Shown here in pieces: positions 28,881 to 38,283 of a stretch of 64,000 nucleotides of DNA; position 1 is the stretch's first letter, and every line of letters starts with the position of its first letter. This stretch comes from Cellulomonas humilata (GTDB taxonomy: Bacteria; Actinomycetota; Actinomycetes; Actinomycetales; Cellulomonadaceae). Under the pieces are notes generated by a model that saw only the letters and a list, made by a program, of their open reading frames with translations, searched no databases and was not told the DNA's origin. The position numbers were made by a program, and so were the translations under genes. The stretch spans positions 575,779-639,778 of the forward strand of contig NZ_JAUSVB010000003.1 of the NCBI RefSeq assembly GCF_030814415.1, in the 5' to 3' direction.

Positions 28881-30053
28881 ATGACCCGTCGACACCGCTC
28901 CGCCGTCCTGATCGCCCTGCTCTGCTCGCTGCTCGGGATGTCGGGGGTCGCCGCCGCCCAGGTCGCGACCGCGGCACCCGTGCTCTGCGAGCAGTGGGGG
29001 AGCGCCCCGATCCAGGGCGGCCGGTACACGGTCATGAACAACCGCTGGGGCACCAGCGCCACGCAGTGCATCGACGTCTCGTCCACCGGCTTCACCGTCA
29101 CGCGGGCCGACGGCTCGGCGGCGACCAACGGCGCGCCCAAGTCCTACCCCGCGGCGTACTACGGCTGCCACTACTCCAGCTGCACCACCAACGGGAACAT
29201 CCTCAGCCCCAACGGCCTGCAGGCGTCCGACCCCCGGTTCGCGACGATCTCGACCAGCGTGAGCATGACCTACCCGAGCAGCGGGACGTACGACGCCGCG
29301 TACGACATCTGGTTCCACAAGTCCCGGCCGACGACGACGACGCAGCAGAACGACGGCGCCGAGCTCATGGTCTGGCTCAACCACGCGGGCCCGATCCAGC
29401 CGATCGGCTCGAAGATCGGCACCGCGAGCATCGCCGGCGCGACGTGGGACGTCTGGTCCGGGAACAGCGGCTGGAACGTCATCTCCTACGTCCGCCAGAC
29501 GCCGACGGCCTCGGCGACGTTCCTGGTCAACGACTTCTGGAAGGACGTCGTCAGCCGCGGGCTCGGCTCCACCAGCTGGTACCTGACGAGCATCCAGGCG
29601 GGCTTCGAGCCGTGGATCGGCGGCACCGGCCTGACGCTGAACAGCTTCTCGGTGACCACGGACGGCACGCAGCCGACCCAGACGCCGACCCCGACCCCGA
29701 CGCGGACGAGCACCCCGACGCCGACGCCCACGTCGAACCCCACCTCGGGCCCGGCCGGCTGCACGGCGACCCTCGCCGTCACCGGGTCGTGGCAGGGCGG
29801 CTTCCAGGGCGCGGTGACCGTGAAGAACACGGGCTCGTCGATGCTGAGCCGCTGGTCGGTCGGCTGGACGTTCCCGTCCGGTCAGACCATCAACAGCCTC
29901 TGGAACGGGGTCGCGTCGCAGAGCGGGTCGGCGGTCACGGTGGCCAACGCGCCGTACAACGGGCTCCTCGGAGCGGGTGCGTCGACGAGCTTCGGGTTCG
30001 TGGGCAACGGCTCCGCGCCGGGGTCGCCGACCCTGACGTGCACCGCATCCTGA
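28881..30053 (+). CDS. Secreted endoglucanase: GH12 catalytic domain with CBM2
   Basis: An extracellular endo-beta-1,4-glucanase of 390 residues. A signal peptide (about 1-32, RRHRSAVLIALLCSLLG then AAA) is followed by a GH12 domain with nucleophile E161 (GAELMVWLNHAG) and acid/base E243 (AGFEPWIGG), a Pro/Thr linker (about 262-292) and a family 2 cellulose-binding module (294-388) bounded by two cysteines and holding the binding tryptophans SWQGG, RWSVGW and SLWNG. It interrupts the his cluster and is followed by a strong hairpin. No obvious Shine-Dalgarno precedes ATG 28881. Confidence 0.93.
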   Translation: MTRRHRSAVLIALLCSLLGMSGVAAAQVATAAPVLCEQWGSAPIQGGRYTVMNNRWGTSATQCIDVSSTGFTVTRADGSAATNGAPKSYPAAYYGCHYSSCTTNGNILSPNGLQASDPRFATISTSVSMTYPSSGTYDAAYDIWFHKSRPTTTTQQNDGAELMVWLNHAGPIQPIGSKIGTASIAGATWDVWSGNSGWNVISYVRQTPTASATFLVNDFWKDVVSRGLGSTSWYLTSIQAGFEPWIGGTGLTLNSFSVTTDGTQPTQTPTPTPTRTSTPTPTPTSNPTSGPAGCTATLAVTGSWQGGFQGAVTVKNTGSSMLSRWSVGWTFPSGQTINSLWNGVASQSGSAVTVANAPYNGLLGAGASTSFGFVGNGSAPGSPTLTCTAS

Positions 30054-30071
30054 CCCTCAGCCACCTCGTCT

Positions 30072-30103
30072 CGCGGACCGGCACCCGTGCGTGCCGGTCC
30101 GCG
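30072..30103. terminator. Terminator hairpin after the GH12 cellulase
   Basis: A perfect 13-bp GC-rich stem (30072-30084 with 30091-30103) and a 6-nt loop, 18 bp after the cellulase stop. It has no T tract. It insulates the cellulase from the following HisH-like gene. Confidence 0.7.
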
Positions 30104-30111
30104 GCCGCGGG

Positions 30112-30117
30112 TACCGT
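30112..30117 (+). promoter_or_regulatory. -10 element of the HisH-like gene (leaderless)
   Basis: TACCGT ends 6 nt before GTG 30124. It gives the hisH-like/priA/sseB unit its own promoter downstream of the cellulase terminator. Confidence 0.5.
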
Positions 30118-30123
30118 GGCCCG

Positions 30124-30795
30124 GTGCCTGCTCAGCCCCTCGTCGTCGTGCTCGACCACGGCGCCGACGACCACGCAACGCTGGCCCAGGCGCTGACCGA
30201 CGCCGGTGCGCGGGTCGTCGTCACCGCCGACAAGCGGACCGCCCTCGTCGCCGACGGCCTGGTGATCGCCGGCAGCGCTCCAGCAGCGGACGTGATGCCC
30301 GCCCTGCGCGCGATCGGCGCCGACCAGGTGGTCGACCGCCGGCTCGCCGGTGGCCGCGCGGTTCTTGCGATCGGCGTCGGCATGCACGTGATGTTCACCG
30401 AGGTCGTCCAGGACGGCGCGACCACCGAGGGGCTGGGGGAGTGGGCGGGCGTCGTCGACTCCGTCGGTGCAGCGCGTGGTGAGGTCGCCGTCGCGGCGTC
30501 GGAGGGGTCCGCGCTGTTCGCCGGTCTCGAGGACGCCCGCTTCGACGTTCCCCACGCGCACGCCGCCCGCACGTTCCCCCTGCTGGACGACTGGCCCGCG
30601 GACACCCGTCTCGTCGTGCCGCTCGTCGCCTGGTCGACCGGGGACGAGCGCGTCGTCGTCGCCGTCGAGAACGGCCCGCTCGTCGCCCTCCAGCTCCGTC
30701 CGGAGTCGTCCGGTGAGGCCGGCGCCACGGTGCTGGCCCGCTGGGTCTCCTCCCTGCCTTCCACAGCCCCCGAGATCACCGGAGTGACCGCATGA
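30124..30795 (+). CDS. HisH-like protein with degenerate glutaminase active site
   Basis: By length (223 residues), position before priA and many aligned blocks ([40 protein letters not shown]-type, PESSGEAGA) this is HisH, the glutaminase subunit of imidazole glycerol phosphate synthase. However, the nucleophile cysteine of the family motif LGICVGM is Gly84 here (LAIGVGM), the catalytic His of QFHPEKS is Arg192 (QLRPESS), the PGVG oxyanion turn is changed to IAGSAPA, and the PHMGWN loop is missing; only E194 is retained. It should not hydrolyse glutamine. The frame is intact and coupled to priA, so it is probably expressed, perhaps as a structural or regulatory paralogue. Confidence 0.8.
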   Translation: MPAQPLVVVLDHGADDHATLAQALTDAGARVVVTADKRTALVADGLVIAGSAPAADVMPALRAIGADQVVDRRLAGGRAVLAIGVGMHVMFTEVVQDGATTEGLGEWAGVVDSVGAARGEVAVAASEGSALFAGLEDARFDVPHAHAARTFPLLDDWPADTRLVVPLVAWSTGDERVVVAVENGPLVALQLRPESSGEAGATVLARWVSSLPSTAPEITGVTA

Positions 30796-31532
30796 CCGAC
30801 CGCCTCGAGCTGCTGCCCGCCGTCGACGTCGCCGACGGCCAGGCCGTCCGCCTGACCCAGGGGGCCGCCGGCACCGAGACGGGCTACGGCGACCCGCTGT
30901 CCGCAGCGCTCGACTGGTACGCGGGTGGTGCGGAGTGGATCCACCTCGTCGACCTCGACGCGGCGTTCGGCCGCGGGTCCAACGCGGACCTGCTCGCCGA
31001 GGTGACCGCCGAGCTCGTCGGCAAGGGCGTCAAGGTCGAGCTGTCGGGCGGGATCCGCGACGACGCCTCCGTCGAGCGAGCGCTCGGCACGGGTGCGACG
31101 CGGATCAACCTCGGCACGGCCGCCCTGGAGAACCCGGAGTGGACCGCCCGGCTCATCGGGTCGTACGGCGAGCAGGTCGCGGTGGGCCTGGACGTGCGCG
31201 GCACGACGCTCGCCGCGCGGGGGTGGACGAAGGACGGCGGGGACCTCTGGGAGGTCCTGGCCCGGCTCGAGGACGCCGGCTGCGCCCGCTACGTCGTCAC
31301 GGACGTCAACAAGGACGGCATGCTCAACGGCCCGAACGTCGAGCTGTTGCAGCAGATGTGCGCCCGCACCAGCGCTCCCGTGATCGCGTCCGGCGGCGTG
31401 TCGAGCCTGGAGGACCTGCGCGTGCTCCGGACGCTCGTGCCGCTCGGCGTCGAGGGCGCGATCGTCGGCAAGGCGCTCTACGCAGGCGCGTTCACGCTGC
31501 CCGAGGCGCTGGACGTCGCCGGCCGCCCGTGA
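30792..31532 (+). CDS. priA: Phosphoribosyl isomerase HisA/PriA
   Basis: It catalyses the Amadori rearrangement of ProFAR in histidine synthesis; in most actinobacteria the same enzyme (PriA) also serves as TrpF. It has 246 residues in a TIM barrel with [15 protein letters not shown] at the N-terminus, [46 protein letters not shown], and the phosphate-binding [11 protein letters not shown] and [11 protein letters not shown]. The ATG overlaps the HisH-like stop (ATGA). No hisF follows in this window. Confidence 0.94.
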   Translation: MTDRLELLPAVDVADGQAVRLTQGAAGTETGYGDPLSAALDWYAGGAEWIHLVDLDAAFGRGSNADLLAEVTAELVGKGVKVELSGGIRDDASVERALGTGATRINLGTAALENPEWTARLIGSYGEQVAVGLDVRGTTLAARGWTKDGGDLWEVLARLEDAGCARYVVTDVNKDGMLNGPNVELLQQMCARTSAPVIASGGVSSLEDLRVLRTLVPLGVEGAIVGKALYAGAFTLPEALDVAGRP

Positions 31533-32260
31533 CGGGACGCGAGCTCCCGCCGTCGTCCCCGTTCGCAGGCGACGACGGCACCGCCGATCCCGCGGTCGCC
31601 GCCGCACTCGCCGCGCTCCAGGACGGCTCGGGGACGGTCGCCGCGCTGGTCGACGCGCTGGCCGGCACCCGGGTGCTCGTCCCGGTCCTCGCGGAGCTCG
31701 AGGTCGAGGACGTCGTGGTGCACGGCGGTCACGAGCACACCGTGGACAAGGAGGCGTCGGCGGGCATCGTCGCGCTCCAGGCTCCCGACGGTCGGACGGC
31801 CCTGCCGGTGTTCACGTCCGTCGCGACGATGGCCGCGTGGCGGGCGGACGCCCGGCCGGTGCCGTCCGACGTCGCACGCGCTGCGCTGTCGGCGGTGACC
31901 GAGGGCTGGGAGGTGCTCGTCGTCGATCCCGGCGGCCCCACCACGGTGCTCGTCCCGCGGCCCGCCGTCTGGGCCCTCGCGCAGCAGGAGCGATGGCGTC
32001 CCGCGGTCACCGCCGAGGGCGTCGACCCCGAGATCCGCGATGCGATCGTCGCCGCCGTGACGCCGGTGGCGGGCGTGGTGATCGTGGACGCGGTCCCCGG
32101 TACGCGCGCGGAGGTCGCAGTCGTCGTCGGGCTGGTCGGCGGCCTGGACCGGGCAGGGCTCGACGCCGTGCTGGCTCAGGTCAACGCCGCGCTGGCGGGT
32201 GCCGACCTGGTGGCGACGCGCGTCGACTCGCTCGAGCTCCGCCCGCGCGCTGCCGGCTAG
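31529..32260 (+). CDS. SseB family protein
   Basis: A 243-residue protein resembling the SseB N-terminal domain proteins often found beside priA in actinobacteria. The recognisable part is about 30-130: [48 protein letters not shown] and [19 protein letters not shown]. The C-terminal half is less conserved. The function is unknown. GTG 31529 overlaps the priA stop; it ends the unit, tail to tail with the GerW-like gene. Confidence 0.75.
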   Translation: MTGRELPPSSPFAGDDGTADPAVAAALAALQDGSGTVAALVDALAGTRVLVPVLAELEVEDVVVHGGHEHTVDKEASAGIVALQAPDGRTALPVFTSVATMAAWRADARPVPSDVARAALSAVTEGWEVLVVDPGGPTTVLVPRPAVWALAQQERWRPAVTAEGVDPEIRDAIVAAVTPVAGVVIVDAVPGTRAEVAVVVGLVGGLDRAGLDAVLAQVNAALAGADLVATRVDSLELRPRAAG

Positions 32261-32287
32261 CGAGCGCGGCGGGCAGAAGCCGGCCGG

Positions 32288-32692
32288 CTAGTGGCGCCGC
32301 TTGACCGCCCACGCCAGCGCGAACACGCTCAGGACGACCGCGCCCACCAGCTGACCGCCGAGGATGACCCGGTTGAGGTCCAGCGCCGGCTGCCAGTGAG
32401 CACCGGTCTCGTCGACGACGAAGACCCCCACGGCCTTGACGTGCACGCCGTAGCCACCGCCACCGCCGTGGCCCTCCTGGCCTCCGGAACGCGCGGGCTC
32501 GCCCTCGGCGCCGGAGGACGGGATCCCGGCCTCGCCCCCGCCCGATCCGGACCCGGTCCCGCCCCAGAGCCGCGCGACGGGGATGGCCAGGGTGCCGTTG
32601 CGTTCGTACGCCTCGCCGAAGACGCGGCGCACGGTGAACGTGTCGTTCGCCGCGTGGGTCAGGGTGGCGGGGTCGAAGTGCGGTACAGCCAT
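32288..32692 (-). CDS. GerW/YtfJ-like protein
   Basis: A 134-residue protein resembling the GerW (YtfJ) family of Bacillus spore proteins. It shows VFGEAYERNGTLAIPVARLW, a glycine-rich stretch, GGGGGYGVHVKAVGVFVV and WQPALDLNRVILGGQLVGA, and ends in one hydrophobic helix (VGAVVLSVFALAWAV) before KRRH. Actinobacterial homologues exist in non-sporulating species and have no known function. A Shine-Dalgarno GGGAGGA lies 4-5 nt before ATG 32692. It is downstream of the protease gene on the same strand. Confidence 0.75.
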   Translation of the reverse strand: MAVPHFDPATLTHAANDTFTVRRVFGEAYERNGTLAIPVARLWGGTGSGSGGGEAGIPSSGAEGEPARSGGQEGHGGGGGYGVHVKAVGVFVVDETGAHWQPALDLNRVILGGQLVGAVVLSVFALAWAVKRRH

Positions 32693-32712
32693 GGGGTCCT
32701 CCCGGGATCGGG

Positions 32713-33447
32713 TCAGCCGGCGCAGGGCTCGGTGGGCGTGAACGACGCCTCGTCGTCCAGCATGGACCGCAGCGTGCTCACGGGCACCACAAAACTGTGC
32801 CCGTTCGAGTCCTTCGCGTAGACGACCCCGACCACCCGGCCGTCGCTGTCGAGCACGGCCGACCCCGAGCTGCCGTGCTCGACGGGGGCGTCGGTGACGA
32901 GTACGGCCCCCAGGTTCGCGTGGAGCGGGTCGGTCTGGAGGGCGAGCACCTGCCCGGTGGTCACGGTGAGCGCGCGCCCGAGCGGGTACCCGACCACCGT
33001 GACCACGTCACCGATGGCAGGGTCGGCCGCCGCGAGCTCGGGTGCGGCCGGCAGCGCGTCGTCGGTGCGCACGATCGCCAGGTCGGCCAGACCCGCCGTG
33101 CTGGCCGCCGCGGCGGCGATGTCCCGGCCGTCGTAGGTGCTGAGCTGGAGCGTCGACGAGTCGCTCACGACGTGCCGGTTGGTCACCAGCGTGTGGTCGT
33201 CGAGCGCGAACCCGGAGCCGGTCGACAGGGTGCCGCAGCCGATGTTGCGGATCCGCACCGCCATCCGCTGGGCCGAGTCGAAGCCGTCGGGGGACAGGTT
33301 CCCGCTCGACGTCGGCGTCTGCTGCGGCAGGTCGGTGGGGACGACGTCCGTGGGCACCGGCGCCGGCATGCCGGGCAGCGCGCTGCAGCCGCCCGTCAGG
33401 AGCAGCACGGCGGCGACGAGCACCACCGGTCCGGTGCGCACCCTCAC
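32713..33447 (-). CDS. Trypsin-like serine protease, putative lipoprotein
   Basis: A 244-residue S1C-type (DegP/HtrA-like) protease domain without a PDZ domain. The N-terminus VRVRTGPVVLVAAVLLLTGGC looks like a lipoprotein signal peptide with C21 at the lipobox, although the -3 residue is Thr. A Pro/Thr-rich spacer follows. The triad is H92 (LVTNRHVV), D122 (LADLAIV) and S194 (HGSSGSAVL). It would act outside the membrane. GTG 33447 overlaps the coiled-coil gene by 4 bp, so the two are coupled and may work together. Confidence 0.85.
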   Translation of the reverse strand: MRVRTGPVVLVAAVLLLTGGCSALPGMPAPVPTDVVPTDLPQQTPTSSGNLSPDGFDSAQRMAVRIRNIGCGTLSTGSGFALDDHTLVTNRHVVSDSSTLQLSTYDGRDIAAAAASTAGLADLAIVRTDDALPAAPELAAADPAIGDVVTVVGYPLGRALTVTTGQVLALQTDPLHANLGAVLVTDAPVEHGSSGSAVLDSDGRVVGVVYAKDSNGHSFVVPVSTLRSMLDDEASFTPTEPCAG

Positions 33448-34157
33448 CGTTCGAGCTCGCGCTGGAGTGCCGCGTTGGCGTCCGTCGCCTCGGCGCACAC
33501 CGTCTGCACGTCGGTCGTGAAGCGCGCGAGGTCGTCCTGGTCGTACTGGTCGGAGTTCTGCAGGTAGCCGATGAGCCGCTGCTGGCCGTCCACGCAGCTG
33601 GCCAGCGCCGTGGCCACCTGACCGGCCGCCTGGGATACGCGGGACTGGTAGTCGGCCAGCTGCTGCTGCGAGGCGCTGGTGTCCCCGAGCTGCGCCTTCT
33701 CGTCGGCCAGCTGCGTGATCCGCTCCTGCGCCGTCGCCAGCTGGGCCGTCGTGGCGTCGAGCTCCGCCTGCGTCGCGGCGAGGTCGGCCTGCGATGCCGC
33801 CAGCTCCTCGCCCGTGGAGCGCGCGAGCGTCTCCCACTCCTGCGTGGAGTCCTGCCACGCCTCGTTCGTCGTGAGCATGCGGCCCAGGACGAGTCCTGCG
33901 CCGACGAGGGTGGCGACGAGCAGGACGGTGAGCACGATCGTGGCGGTACCCGGTCGGCGCCGGCGATCCTGCGGGGGCTCCGTCGGCTCCGTCGGCGCGG
34001 GGGGCAGTGCGGGAGGGAGCGCAGGCTGGACCGCGGTCGCGCCCGGGTACCACGATGCGGCGGCCGGTGCGGGTGGGCTCACGCGCGTGATCTCGGTCAC
34101 CGGCGGCTCCGCGCGGGAGGGCGGGACGTCGCGTGGGTGCGGCTCGTCGGGCTGCAT
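33444..34157 (-). CDS. Single-pass membrane protein with coiled coil
   Basis: I cannot assign a family to this 237-residue protein. It has a Pro-rich cytoplasmic N-terminus, one membrane helix (about 72-92, after QDRRRRPG), and an extracellular coiled coil (about 103-165) made of ELAASQADLAATQAELDATT-like repeats. The C-terminal part has two cysteines (ASCVDG and QTVCAEA) that could form a disulfide. ATG 34157 is chosen because TATCCT (34169-34164 on this strand) lies 6 nt upstream. It is coupled to the serine protease lipoprotein. Confidence 0.75.
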   Translation of the reverse strand: MQPDEPHPRDVPPSRAEPPVTEITRVSPPAPAAASWYPGATAVQPALPPALPPAPTEPTEPPQDRRRRPGTATIVLTVLLVATLVGAGLVLGRMLTTNEAWQDSTQEWETLARSTGEELAASQADLAATQAELDATTAQLATAQERITQLADEKAQLGDTSASQQQLADYQSRVSQAAGQVATALASCVDGQQRLIGYLQNSDQYDQDDLARFTTDVQTVCAEATDANAALQRELER

Positions 34158-34275
34158 CGGCCCAGGATACGAGGCACGTCTGTGCGTTCCGGCGCGGTGT
34201 GTGCGCCCTCCGGCCCCGGTGCTCGGGTGAGAAATCAGTGCGGAGGCACACAGGGGCAGCGGTGACAATCGTCGG

Positions 34276-35565
34276 ATGCCCTCGACGACCTACGGAGCTG
34301 TGCTGCGCCTGCCCGGCGTGGCGCGCCTCTTCGTCGTCTCCTTCCTCGCCCGGATCCCCGCCGCGATGGTGGGTGTCGTCCTGACCCTGCACGTCGTGTC
34401 GACGCTCGACCGCGGCTACGGCCAGGCGGGTGTCGTCGTGGGGGCTGCCACGATCGGCATGGCCCTCGGTGCGCCCTGGCGGGGGCGCCTGGTCGACAAG
34501 CTCGGGCTCCGGCGCGCGATCGCGCCCTCGGTCGTCGTCGAGTCGGCTGTGTGGCTGCTCGCGCCCCACCTCACCTACGAGCTGCTCATCGTCGCCGCCG
34601 TCGTCGCCGGGCTGTTCCTCGTCCCGGTCTTCTCCGTCAGCCGGCAGTCGCTCTCGGTCCTCGTCCCGCTCGCGCACCAGAAGGCCGCGTTCTCCCTGGA
34701 CTCGGTCGCCGTCGAGCTGACGTTCATGCTCTCGCCGGTGGTCGGGGTGCTGCTGGCCACGCAGGCGTCGACCTCGGTCGCGCTCACGGTCGTCGGTGCG
34801 CTGACGGTCGCCGGCGGCGTGCTCCTCATGTGGGCGAACCCGCCGACCCGGAGCGCGCGCTCCACCACCGAACCGGTCGCGGAGCCTCCCAGGCAGCGGC
34901 TGATCAGCCCCGCGCTCGTGGTCCTGCTGCTCGCGGGGGTGGCGGCGTCGTTCGTCCTCGTCGGGACGGACGTGTCCCTCGTCGCGACGCTGAACGACTC
35001 CGGCCGCTCGGCCGACGTCGGCTGGATGATCGCGCTGTGGGCGGGCGGGTCGGTCATCGGGGGACTGGTCCACGGGGCCAGCCACCGCAACCCGTCACCG
35101 CTGCTGCTCGTCGCCCTGCTGGCGCTCGCCACCGTCCCTGCGGCGTTCGCGAGCGGCCAGGTGTGGCTCGCCGTCGCGGTCGTCGTGGCGGGGCTGCCGT
35201 GCGCGCCGGCGCTCTCCTCCATCAACGCGACGCTCGTCCGACTGGTACCGGAGCACCGGCGAGGCGAGGTCATGGGGTGGAGCGGCACGATGTCGACGGT
35301 CGGCAACGCGCTCGGAGCCCCGTTGTGCGGTGCGGTGATCGACCGCGCGACGCCCGGAGCGGGCTTCATGACGGCCGCGGTGGTCGGCGGCGGGCTGGCC
35401 GTCGTCGGGCTCGTCGTGCTCGCGCTGGGCCGCGGTCGTGGGCGGGTCGCTGCCGAGGTCGTCGAGGCGCGTCCCGCACCGCGGCACGTGCCGACGGTGC
35501 GTGCGGTCCGCCGACGCGGTGCCGCGCCGACCCGACGCGTCCGGGTCAGACGACCGAGCCGGTGA
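34276..35565 (+). CDS. Major facilitator superfamily transporter
   Basis: A 429-residue membrane protein with about 12 hydrophobic segments in two halves, separated by a hydrophilic loop (PTRSARSTTEPVAEPPRQR). The MFS motif A equivalent is GAPWRGRLVDKLGLRRAI between helices 2 and 3. The substrate is unknown; drug or sugar-derivative efflux is typical of this subgroup. The C-terminus is a 45-residue Arg-rich cytoplasmic tail. GACAAT ends 6 nt before ATG 34276. The 3' end overlaps the DUF1844 gene tail to tail by 20 bp. Confidence 0.85.
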   Translation: MPSTTYGAVLRLPGVARLFVVSFLARIPAAMVGVVLTLHVVSTLDRGYGQAGVVVGAATIGMALGAPWRGRLVDKLGLRRAIAPSVVVESAVWLLAPHLTYELLIVAAVVAGLFLVPVFSVSRQSLSVLVPLAHQKAAFSLDSVAVELTFMLSPVVGVLLATQASTSVALTVVGALTVAGGVLLMWANPPTRSARSTTEPVAEPPRQRLISPALVVLLLAGVAASFVLVGTDVSLVATLNDSGRSADVGWMIALWAGGSVIGGLVHGASHRNPSPLLLVALLALATVPAAFASGQVWLAVAVVVAGLPCAPALSSINATLVRLVPEHRRGEVMGWSGTMSTVGNALGAPLCGAVIDRATPGAGFMTAAVVGGGLAVVGLVVLALGRGRGRVAAEVVEARPAPRHVPTVRAVRRRGAAPTRRVRVRRPSR

Positions 35566-35914
35566 ACTTCTCGCCCGGTCCGTCCCCGGGGGCGTCGGGG
35601 AAGGGCGAGGCCTCCCGGAACGCGAGCTGGAGCGAGCGCAGCCCGTCCCGCAGCGAGCGGGCGTGCTGGTTGCCGATGTCGGGGGCCGAGGCCGTGACCA
35701 GCGCGGCGAGCGCGGTGATGAGCTTGCGGGCCTCGTCGAGGTCCAGGAAGTCGGCGCCGGCGCCGGTCGGCCCGTCCTCGGCGAGCCCGCACTTCACCGC
35801 CGCGGCGCTCATCAGGTGGACGGCGGCGGTCGTGATGACCTCGACGGCGGCGACGTCCGCGATGTCGCGGGTGGCGGTCGTGGTGGGGTCGGTGCCCGGG
35901 CTGGTCTCGCTCAT
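35546..35914 (-). CDS. DUF1844 family protein
   Basis: A 122-residue cytoplasmic protein matching the DUF1844 pattern common in actinobacteria: DVAAVEVITTAAVHLMSAAA, then DLDEARKLITALAALVTASA and HARSLRDGLRSLQLAFREA. The function is unknown. The family is usually found beside infC-rpmI-rplT, as here. ATG 35914 is preceded on this strand by GAGGAT with a 6-nt gap. Confidence 0.82.
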   Translation of the reverse strand: MSETSPGTDPTTTATRDIADVAAVEVITTAAVHLMSAAAVKCGLAEDGPTGAGADFLDLDEARKLITALAALVTASAPDIGNQHARSLRDGLRSLQLAFREASPFPDAPGDGPGEKFTGSVV

Positions 35915-35955
35915 GCGCCGATCCTCTCACCGGCCGGCGAGCGCTCCGGCGCCGA

Positions 35956-36284
35956 TTCGGGTTGTCGGGTCTCCTCTGGTAACCTAGGCAGTCGACTGAC
36001 CTGGGTTGTGCTGTGCCGATCTCGAGAGAGACCCGGCGCACGTGGCCCAGGCGCACAAGTGGAGTTCCTCCCACCTGGGCCTCGACTGTTCGGTGCGTTG
36101 GATGCGCATCGTCGACAGAGACCGGGTTCACAGTCCGCACCGGACGGCGCAAGCCGGTCCCGGTCGCGTGAGCATGGCTCCCGGCCATGCGCACCGCGCG
36201 GACCTCGAGGCCTCCTCCTGTGACCAGGACGGGGGCCTTCCTCGTTCCCGGCGGTCCACCCACGACGAACCTGAGGAGCACCAC
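35956..36284 (+). promoter_or_regulatory. infC promoter and structured 5' leader
   Basis: A 370-bp gap (35915-36284) precedes infC. Promoter candidates are TTCGGG (35956-35961), 18 bp, TAACCT (35980-35985), or TTGTCG (35962-35967), 17 bp, TAGGCA (35985-35990). The leader of nearly 300 nt has three clear hairpins: GGCCCAGG/CCTGGGCC (36044-36081), GACCGGG/CCCGGTC (36120-36165) enclosing GTCCG/CGGAC (36133-36145), and a GC-rich one near 36206-36246. infC operons of other bacteria are controlled through leaders that bind L20; the same is plausible here but is inferred. Confidence 0.55.

Positions 36285-36287
<3 letters not shown>
36273..36287 (+). promoter_or_regulatory. infC ribosome-binding site and ATC start codon
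   Basis: GAGGAG (36273-36278) sits 6 nt before ATC (36285-36287), where homology to IF-3 begins ([12 protein letters not shown]). No ATG, GTG or TTG has comparable placement. A non-canonical AUU/AUC start is the known device by which IF-3 represses its own translation. Confidence 0.75.
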
Positions 36288-37415
<1,128 letters not shown>

Positions 37416-37509
37416 CCAGCACGAACGGACGGCCCGGCCCCCCGGTCGGACCGCACCAGACGAGTCGTACGAACCCGTGCGATGTGAAGGACAAGGAGAC
37501 ACGGCAGCC

Positions 37510-37704
37510 ATGCCGAAGAACAAGACGCACTCCGGTGCCAAGAAGCGCTTCCGGGTCACCGGGACCGGCAAGGTCATGCGCGAGCAGGCCGGCGGTCGCC
37601 ACCTGCTCGAGCACAAGTCGAGCCGCCGCACCCGCCGCATCGCCGGCGACCTCGTCGTCTCCCCTGCCGACGCCCCCCGTATCAAGAAGCTGCTCGGGAA
37701 GTGA
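37510..37704 (+). CDS. rpmI: 50S ribosomal protein L35
   Basis: L35 is a small, very basic protein of the large subunit. It has 64 residues, the usual length, with the family start [20 protein letters not shown] and [13 protein letters not shown]. It lies 94 bp after infC and 63 bp before rplT in the universal infC-rpmI-rplT order. The start is ATG 37510, a few bases after the AAGGAGA-like ribosome-binding site at 37493-37500. Confidence 0.97.
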   Translation: MPKNKTHSGAKKRFRVTGTGKVMREQAGGRHLLEHKSSRRTRRIAGDLVVSPADAPRIKKLLGK

Positions 37705-37767
37705 TCCCGCGGGCGCACCTGCGCCCCGGTCACTCGGTCCGAGCCTGAGACAAGCAAGGAGCATCAC

Positions 37768-38151
37768 GTGGCACGCGTGAAGCGGGCGGTCAACGCCCAG
37801 AAGAAGCGCCGTACAACCCTCGAGCGCGCTGCGGGCTACCGCGGTCAGCGGTCGCGCCTGTACCGGAAGGCGAAGGAGCAGGTCACCCACTCCCTCGTCT
37901 ACGCGTACCGCGACCGCAAGGTGCGCAAGCAGGACTTCCGCAAGCTGTGGATCCAGCGCATCAACGCTGCGTCCCGCGAGCAGGGCCTGACCTACAACCG
38001 CCTGATCCAGGGCCTCAAGCTCGCCGGCATCGAGGTGGACCGCCGCGTGCTGGCCGACCTCGCCGTCAACGACGCCGCGACGTTCAACACGCTCGTGGCC
38101 GCCGCCAAGGCCGCCCTGCCCGAGGACGTCAACGCGCCGAAGGCTGCGTGA
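37768..38151 (+). CDS. rplT: 50S ribosomal protein L20
   Basis: L20 binds 23S rRNA early in large-subunit assembly and in several bacteria represses its own operon through the leader. It has 127 residues: a basic N-terminal arm ([15 protein letters not shown]), [20 protein letters not shown], and the globular part [20 protein letters not shown]. The start is GTG 37768, preceded by AAGGAG. A terminator hairpin follows. Confidence 0.97.
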   Translation: MARVKRAVNAQKKRRTTLERAAGYRGQRSRLYRKAKEQVTHSLVYAYRDRKVRKQDFRKLWIQRINAASREQGLTYNRLIQGLKLAGIEVDRRVLADLAVNDAATFNTLVAAAKAALPEDVNAPKAA

Positions 38152-38221
38152 CGCTCGTTCGCTGCTGAGCCCGACCGCCCGACCCGCCTCGCCGCGGGGC
38201 TGGGCGGTGGCTCGGTGCACC

Positions 38222-38260
38222 CGAAGCCCCCGGAGTCGAGCCCGACTCACGGGGGCTTCG
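38222..38260. terminator. Terminator after rplT
   Basis: An 11-bp stem (38222-38232 with 38250-38260) is extended by an inner 6-bp stem GAGTCG/CGACTC with one bulged A and an AGCC loop. It ends the infC operon 71 bp after rplT and just before the -10 of the methyltransferase gene. Confidence 0.8.
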
Positions 38261-38283
38261 CCGTCCCCAGGCATGATGTCCCC

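Noticed and set aside
30124..30795. Annotating this gene as a normal HisH glutaminase
   Set aside because: The catalytic Cys and His are replaced, so the standard function is not supported.
36006..36284. N-terminal extension of infC from an upstream ATG (36006 or 36176)
   Set aside because: The added residues are unlike any IF-3, lie over leader hairpins, and the good Shine-Dalgarno points to ATC 36285.
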